Below the pieces are notes generated by a model. It was not told where the DNA came from. It saw only the letters and a program-made list of their open reading frames with translations, and made no database searches. A stretch of 23,798 bases of DNA from a virus, in IMG/VR virus record IMGVR_UViG_3300010401_000080, positions 1 to 23,798 of that record; one strand, given 5' to 3'. Made by a program: the position numbers and the translations under genes. Below, in pieces: positions 21,410-23,798 of this stretch (the first letter of the stretch is position 1; every line of letters starts with the position of its first letter).

Positions 21410-21593
21410 ATTTTCTTGCCCATGATTCAAAGTTTGGATTTAGCATAGCGCAATAGTCACCTGTTGTGGGCTTTTCTGATTGGTCTGATTCTGCAATGCA
21501 TTTGTCTATTTCATCAATAAACATTCGCAAACTTATTGGTTCGTCTGCCCAAAAATGTTTACTTACTCTTTTTAATAAATCTATTGCTGTCAT
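21402..21593 (-). CDS. Hypothetical acidic protein (63 aa)
   Basis: The product is mostly helical, begins MTAIDLLKRVSKHFW and includes a Cys-containing acidic helix (FIDEIDKCIAESDQS). There is no membrane segment. It overlaps the preceding gene as ATGA and the following small gene by eight bases. Not recognised. Confidence 0.62.
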   Translation of the reverse strand: MTAIDLLKRVSKHFWADEPISLRMFIDEIDKCIAESDQSEKPTTGDYCAMLNPNFESWARKYE

Positions 21594-21802
21594 ATTGTTA
21601 TAGTTTTGCCTGATTTTGTGAAGTCTGCGATTATTTCCCTAATTATATCCCTTTCGTGTTGCGTTAGTTTGGCTTCCTTAAACTTTACAGGATTGTATTT
21701 GCAAAGAACGTCTAACGCTTCCTTTTCAATAGCAGTTGGGAATAAAATACCTCGCATTATTTTACTTTTTTTAATAATTCCCTGCGCTTGTTTGAATGTC
21801 AT
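21590..21802 (-). CDS. Hypothetical protein (70 aa) with strong ribosome-binding site
   Basis: The product starts MTFKQAQGIIKKSKI and has a helical, basic character (KLTQHERDIIREIIADF). A duplicated AGGAG sequence lies just before its ATG, an unusual feature for this host type. The stop overlaps the next start as ATGA. Function unknown. Confidence 0.65.
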   Translation of the reverse strand: MTFKQAQGIIKKSKIMRGILFPTAIEKEALDVLCKYNPVKFKEAKLTQHERDIIREIIADFTKSGKTITI

Positions 21803-21824
21803 AATATCTCCTAATATCTCCTAA
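21803..21824 (-). promoter_or_regulatory. Duplicated Shine-Dalgarno sequence
   Basis: The minus strand carries two adjacent copies of TAGGAGATATT directly before the ATG at 21802. The nearer AGGAG is five bases from the start, close to ideal spacing. Other starts in the window show no such signal, so initiation at this gene should be unusually strong or differently controlled. Confidence 0.6.
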
Positions 21825-21844
21825 CTTTTCAATAATTAGGACAT

Positions 21845-21922
21845 TTAATAATTATAATTATCTGAATCTTTTGAATACGACCATAAAAACCAAGCGGCTA
21901 AGAAAATGAATAGGTAAATCAT
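21845..21922 (-). CDS. 25-residue transmembrane peptide downstream of endolysin
   Basis: ATG 21922 overlaps the endolysin stop as ATGA. The product starts MIYLFIFLAAWFLW, a single strongly hydrophobic helix, followed by a short polar, Asp- and Tyr-containing tail. A frame this short could arise by chance, but the exact coupling to the endolysin and the clear membrane segment favour a real microprotein. It may help form or regulate the lysis pore. Confidence 0.5.
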   Translation of the reverse strand: MIYLFIFLAAWFLWSYSKDSDNYNY

Positions 21923-22440
21923 GCCACAAATATTTGTTTGTCCAATCGGTTTAACCACCCTTGTAAGAACTTTTGGTTTGTAGGTTTTCTATTCACCAAC
22001 GATGTATAAAAGTTCTCATGCGCATCCCAAATTTTTTGAAACAGCTCATGTTGCAAAGGGTAGTCATTGATCGCTGAAATGGTTTTATTACCCACAATCC
22101 CATCCTGGACAACACCTAATATGCCTTGTGGAATTTCAATACCAGGAACACCGCTGTTTACTTCCCAATCAACAAGAAGTTCTGCAATAGATTGGTTTTC
22201 TATCTGATCGGCTTTCCATTTATCCCAAAATTTCAGTTTATAGACAAAGGAAACGAGTTTTGGAGTAAGCAATTTTATGTCCTCGCAATCAATAATCCAA
22301 TCACCATTCAAATCATGTCCGTATTGCTTCCATGTGGCTAATGTGATGCCTAAATTGGTACATATCGCACCGTCTATATTCCCTGCATAACCACCCTCGT
22401 AAGCCAATAATTTAGGGAAGTATTTATTGAAATCTGCCAT
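21919..22440 (-). CDS. GH108 endolysin (N-acetylmuramidase)
   Basis: This 173-residue enzyme cleaves peptidoglycan glycan chains at lysis. LLAYEGGYAG (11-20) contains the catalytic Glu15, followed by CTNLGIT (27-33), the family's TNxGIT segment. FWDKWKADQI (71-80) and LLVDWEVNSG (88-97) also match the family. The C-terminal part (about 105-165) resembles the peptidoglycan-binding domain that follows in GH108 proteins, with VQDGIVGNKTISAI. No signal peptide is present, so a holin is needed to release it. The gene is TAATG-coupled to the two-TM protein upstream. Confidence 0.93.
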   Translation of the reverse strand: MADFNKYFPKLLAYEGGYAGNIDGAICTNLGITLATWKQYGHDLNGDWIIDCEDIKLLTPKLVSFVYKLKFWDKWKADQIENQSIAELLVDWEVNSGVPGIEIPQGILGVVQDGIVGNKTISAINDYPLQHELFQKIWDAHENFYTSLVNRKPTNQKFLQGWLNRLDKQIFVA

Positions 22441-22607
22441 TACTTTTTAAAGATTGCCAATAAAATGCCTAAAACAGTAAAGCCCAAAGCACCCCAACAA
22501 TAGGTTTCAGAGTAAGGCAAATTCCTGTGAACATCAACCTTGAAAGTGATGTAAAGGATTAAGGCAAAAACAAAAGCCAATGCCACAAAAAACCATTTTG
22601 AGTTCAT
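22440..22607 (-). CDS. Two-TM holin candidate
   Basis: The frame starts at ATG 22607 and its TAA overlaps the endolysin ATG. Of 55 residues, about 5-22 (WFFVALAFVFALILYITF) and 38-53 (WGALGFTVLGILLAIF) are membrane helices joined by a short polar loop (KVDVHRNLPYSET). A small protein with two helices, a Lys-Lys end and a place directly before the endolysin matches the class II holin plan. There is no recognised family match, so the call rests on topology and context. Confidence 0.65.
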   Translation of the reverse strand: MNSKWFFVALAFVFALILYITFKVDVHRNLPYSETYCWGALGFTVLGILLAIFKK

Positions 22608-22608
22608 A

Positions 22609-23067
22609 TTATTTGATTTTAAAGTACAAAAATACAGAAAGTATTATAAATGATGCTATGCCGAAATATAGCGGCAAATTGGAGGTATCAGAATCTTTGC
22701 CGTAAACATTTGAATGTAGCCAATGCCAAATTTCATCCTCAATGCTACGGTCTTTTGAGGAGTCGGTTGGGTGTCCTATCCAATTCCACGCATTGCCCAT
22801 TTTGTAATTAAAAACAGGGTTGAAAATTATAAGGTTCAAAGGCAGGTACTCAAAAGCCAAAAGCATATATTTCGTGATTTTCCAATGCTCTTGCAATAAA
22901 AGGATCGCCAATGTGCCGACAATTACTGCAAAGAAAACCGTTTCTTGAAAGTGGTAAACTTTTAGTGGTGGGGTTTGTAGCCTACGATAAGCGTCATAAC
23001 TCGCATGTAACATTGGTATCACAATAATATATGCAAAGAAAGCCGCTATTTTGAGTATTAGAATCAT
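22609..23067 (-). CDS. Multi-pass membrane protein of unknown function
   Basis: The 152-residue product has three or four membrane helices: one at the head (LKIAAFFAYIIVIPML), one at about 45-60 (VFFAVIVGTLAILLL), a weaker one (YMLLAFEYLPLNLIIF), and one at the end (FGIASFIILSVFLYF). The loop at about 85-130 is Trp- and Asn-rich (NAWNWIGHP, DEIWHWLHSN). It sits one base before the holin candidate. It may take part in lysis or alter the host membrane. Not recognised. Confidence 0.72.
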   Translation of the reverse strand: MILILKIAAFFAYIIVIPMLHASYDAYRRLQTPPLKVYHFQETVFFAVIVGTLAILLLQEHWKITKYMLLAFEYLPLNLIIFNPVFNYKMGNAWNWIGHPTDSSKDRSIEDEIWHWLHSNVYGKDSDTSNLPLYFGIASFIILSVFLYFKIK

Positions 23068-23282
23068 TCTGTAATTACCTTAACTTTTGATACTAATTCT
23101 GCAATTTCTTCTCTCATTTTAACGCCTTCTTCATATCTTGTTGTTTTCCACCCCATTTGGGTAGATTTTGGCACGGTTTCGGTTAATTCTGCTAATAACA
23201 AATCATTATATTTTTGCAATGCAATAATCAAATTAACAGTCGGGTGTAAGTTCAATTTAATTTCAATAGATGTGCTTTCCAT
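23064..23282 (-). CDS. Hypothetical soluble protein (72 aa)
   Basis: ATG 23282 is preferred over a TTG two codons earlier. The product contains HPTVNLIIALQKYNDLLLAEL and a charged helix (KMREEIAELVSKVKV). There is no membrane helix. It follows the 28-codon frame by two bases and overlaps the membrane protein gene as ATGA. Function unknown. Confidence 0.65.
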   Translation of the reverse strand: MESTSIEIKLNLHPTVNLIIALQKYNDLLLAELTETVPKSTQMGWKTTRYEEGVKMREEIAELVSKVKVITE

Positions 23283-23284
23283 AA

Positions 23285-23371
23285 TCAAAAACTTTGTTCG
23301 GTAATGCTTGAATCTTCGTTATTCATGTCGTCACCAATGAGTAAAATGTCGTCAGGCTGGTTGTATTTCAT
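23285..23371 (-). CDS. Possible acidic microprotein (28 aa)
   Basis: ATG 23371 overlaps the preceding stop as ATGA, and the frame ends two bases before the next ATG. The product is strongly acidic (DDILLIGDDMNNEDSS). It could be a translation-coupling leader or a real peptide. No family can be named. Confidence 0.4.
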   Translation of the reverse strand: MKYNQPDDILLIGDDMNNEDSSITEQSF

Positions 23372-23655
23372 TTCCTGTTAAATTTTGAATAATCGTTTTT
23401 GCCATTTACTTCCAAAAGCATATCGAGTTTCAAGTTAAGGGTTTTTATGCTTTCCTTTAAATCTGAAATAGCGGATTTCTGATTATCAACCAATATATTA
23501 ACCACCTTTTCGTTATTTTCAATCCTTATTTCTGATGCCAATATACGGGTGTGGTCGTTAACCGCTACAGCGGTAAGCGAAATCAACGCAGCCCCTATTA
23601 AACTCATTATCCAGGGCTGCCCATTACCTCTCTTATCTATTATCTCCACACTCAT
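23368..23655 (-). CDS. Single-TM protein with coiled-coil tail
   Basis: The 95-residue product has a membrane helix at about 16-32 (MSLIGAALISLTAVAV) followed by a periplasm- or cytoplasm-facing coiled coil (NEKVVNILVDNQKSAISDLK, then LNLKLDMLLEV). The arrangement resembles XhlA-like phage lysis helpers and some inner-membrane spanins, although XhlA has its helix at the other end. It opens the lysis/membrane block within this window. Confidence 0.65.
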   Translation of the reverse strand: MSVEIIDKRGNGQPWIMSLIGAALISLTAVAVNDHTRILASEIRIENNEKVVNILVDNQKSAISDLKESIKTLNLKLDMLLEVNGKNDYSKFNRK

Positions 23656-23685
23656 TTAAATTTAAACAAACTTAATGCAAAATTG

Positions 23686-23798
23686 TTAATCCGTGTCTTT
23701 TTTATTTTCTTCTATTTTGGCACACATCGCATCAGGGTCTTTAACGGGCAGTTTGCAAAGTACTGCGGCAACTGTGGCAACCGTAAAGACGTGCGTAC
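23686..23798 (-). CDS. Partial CDS, hydrophobic protein end (start beyond right edge)
   Basis: The frame is open to the right edge and ends with TAA at 23686, leaving the last 37 residues. They begin with a hydrophobic stretch (VFTVATVAAVLC) and continue with a charged tail (CAKIEENKKDTD). This may be the last membrane helix of a holin-like or other membrane protein. No start is visible, so little more can be said. Confidence 0.55.
   Translation of the reverse strand, partial: THVFTVATVAAVLCKLPVKDPDAMCAKIEENKKDTD

Noticed and set aside
1-23798. tRNA genes, integrase, attachment sites and insertion sequences
   Set aside because: None was found by reading; no cloverleaf-like sequence, tyrosine or serine recombinase motif, or terminal inverted repeats with a transposase were seen.

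Overview
The window looks like part of the genome of a tailed double-stranded DNA phage or prophage of a Bacteroidota host. Phage identity rests on a terminase large subunit, a GH108 endolysin with a holin-like gene in front of it, a RecT/YqaJ recombination pair and a winged-helix replication initiator. The host assignment is inference. It rests on AT-rich DNA, A-rich translation starts with few Shine-Dalgarno sequences, several matches to the Bacteroidota promoter form TTG-N17-23-TAnnTTTG, and a lipoprotein with a signal like those of that phylum. No integrase, repressor, tRNA, rRNA, CRISPR array or insertion sequence was found, so a temperate lifestyle cannot be shown.

There are three transcriptional blocks. 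(1) Positions 1-15302 are all minus strand, read right to left. The block begins at a divergent control region with an AT-hook-like protein, an ASCH protein, a DUF551 protein and several small genes. Next come the replication genes: a winged-helix initiator whose gene contains six 12-bp direct repeats, a protein with a DnaA-type DNA-binding end, and a VRR-NUC nuclease. A beta-class DNA methyltransferase and a sigma-factor-like regulator follow. A promoter-like site then precedes a tightly coupled run of five glycosyltransferase-like genes that also encodes a small lipoprotein. The block closes with small genes, a ParB-methyltransferase fusion, the terminase subunits, and a pentapeptide-repeat gene cut by the window edge. 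(2) Positions 15540-20586 are plus strand: an early-type operon with a coiled-coil protein, RecT, a YqaJ exonuclease and several small unknown genes. (3) Positions 20637-23798 are minus strand: a lysis and membrane module with a TM/coiled-coil protein, a multi-spanning membrane protein, a two-TM holin candidate, the endolysin, a 25-residue TM peptide, small genes and a membrane-anchored protein with a beta-rich end that could be a spanin.

Most neighbouring genes overlap by ATGA or TAATG or lie a few bases apart. This coupling supports about a dozen very short genes (25-58 codons) reported here and fixes several starts downstream of the longest open frame. The observations most worth a second look are the repeat cluster inside the initiator gene (a possible lambda-O-like origin), the glycosyltransferase run with its lipoprotein (possible serotype conversion or superinfection exclusion), and the lysis module with its microproteins.
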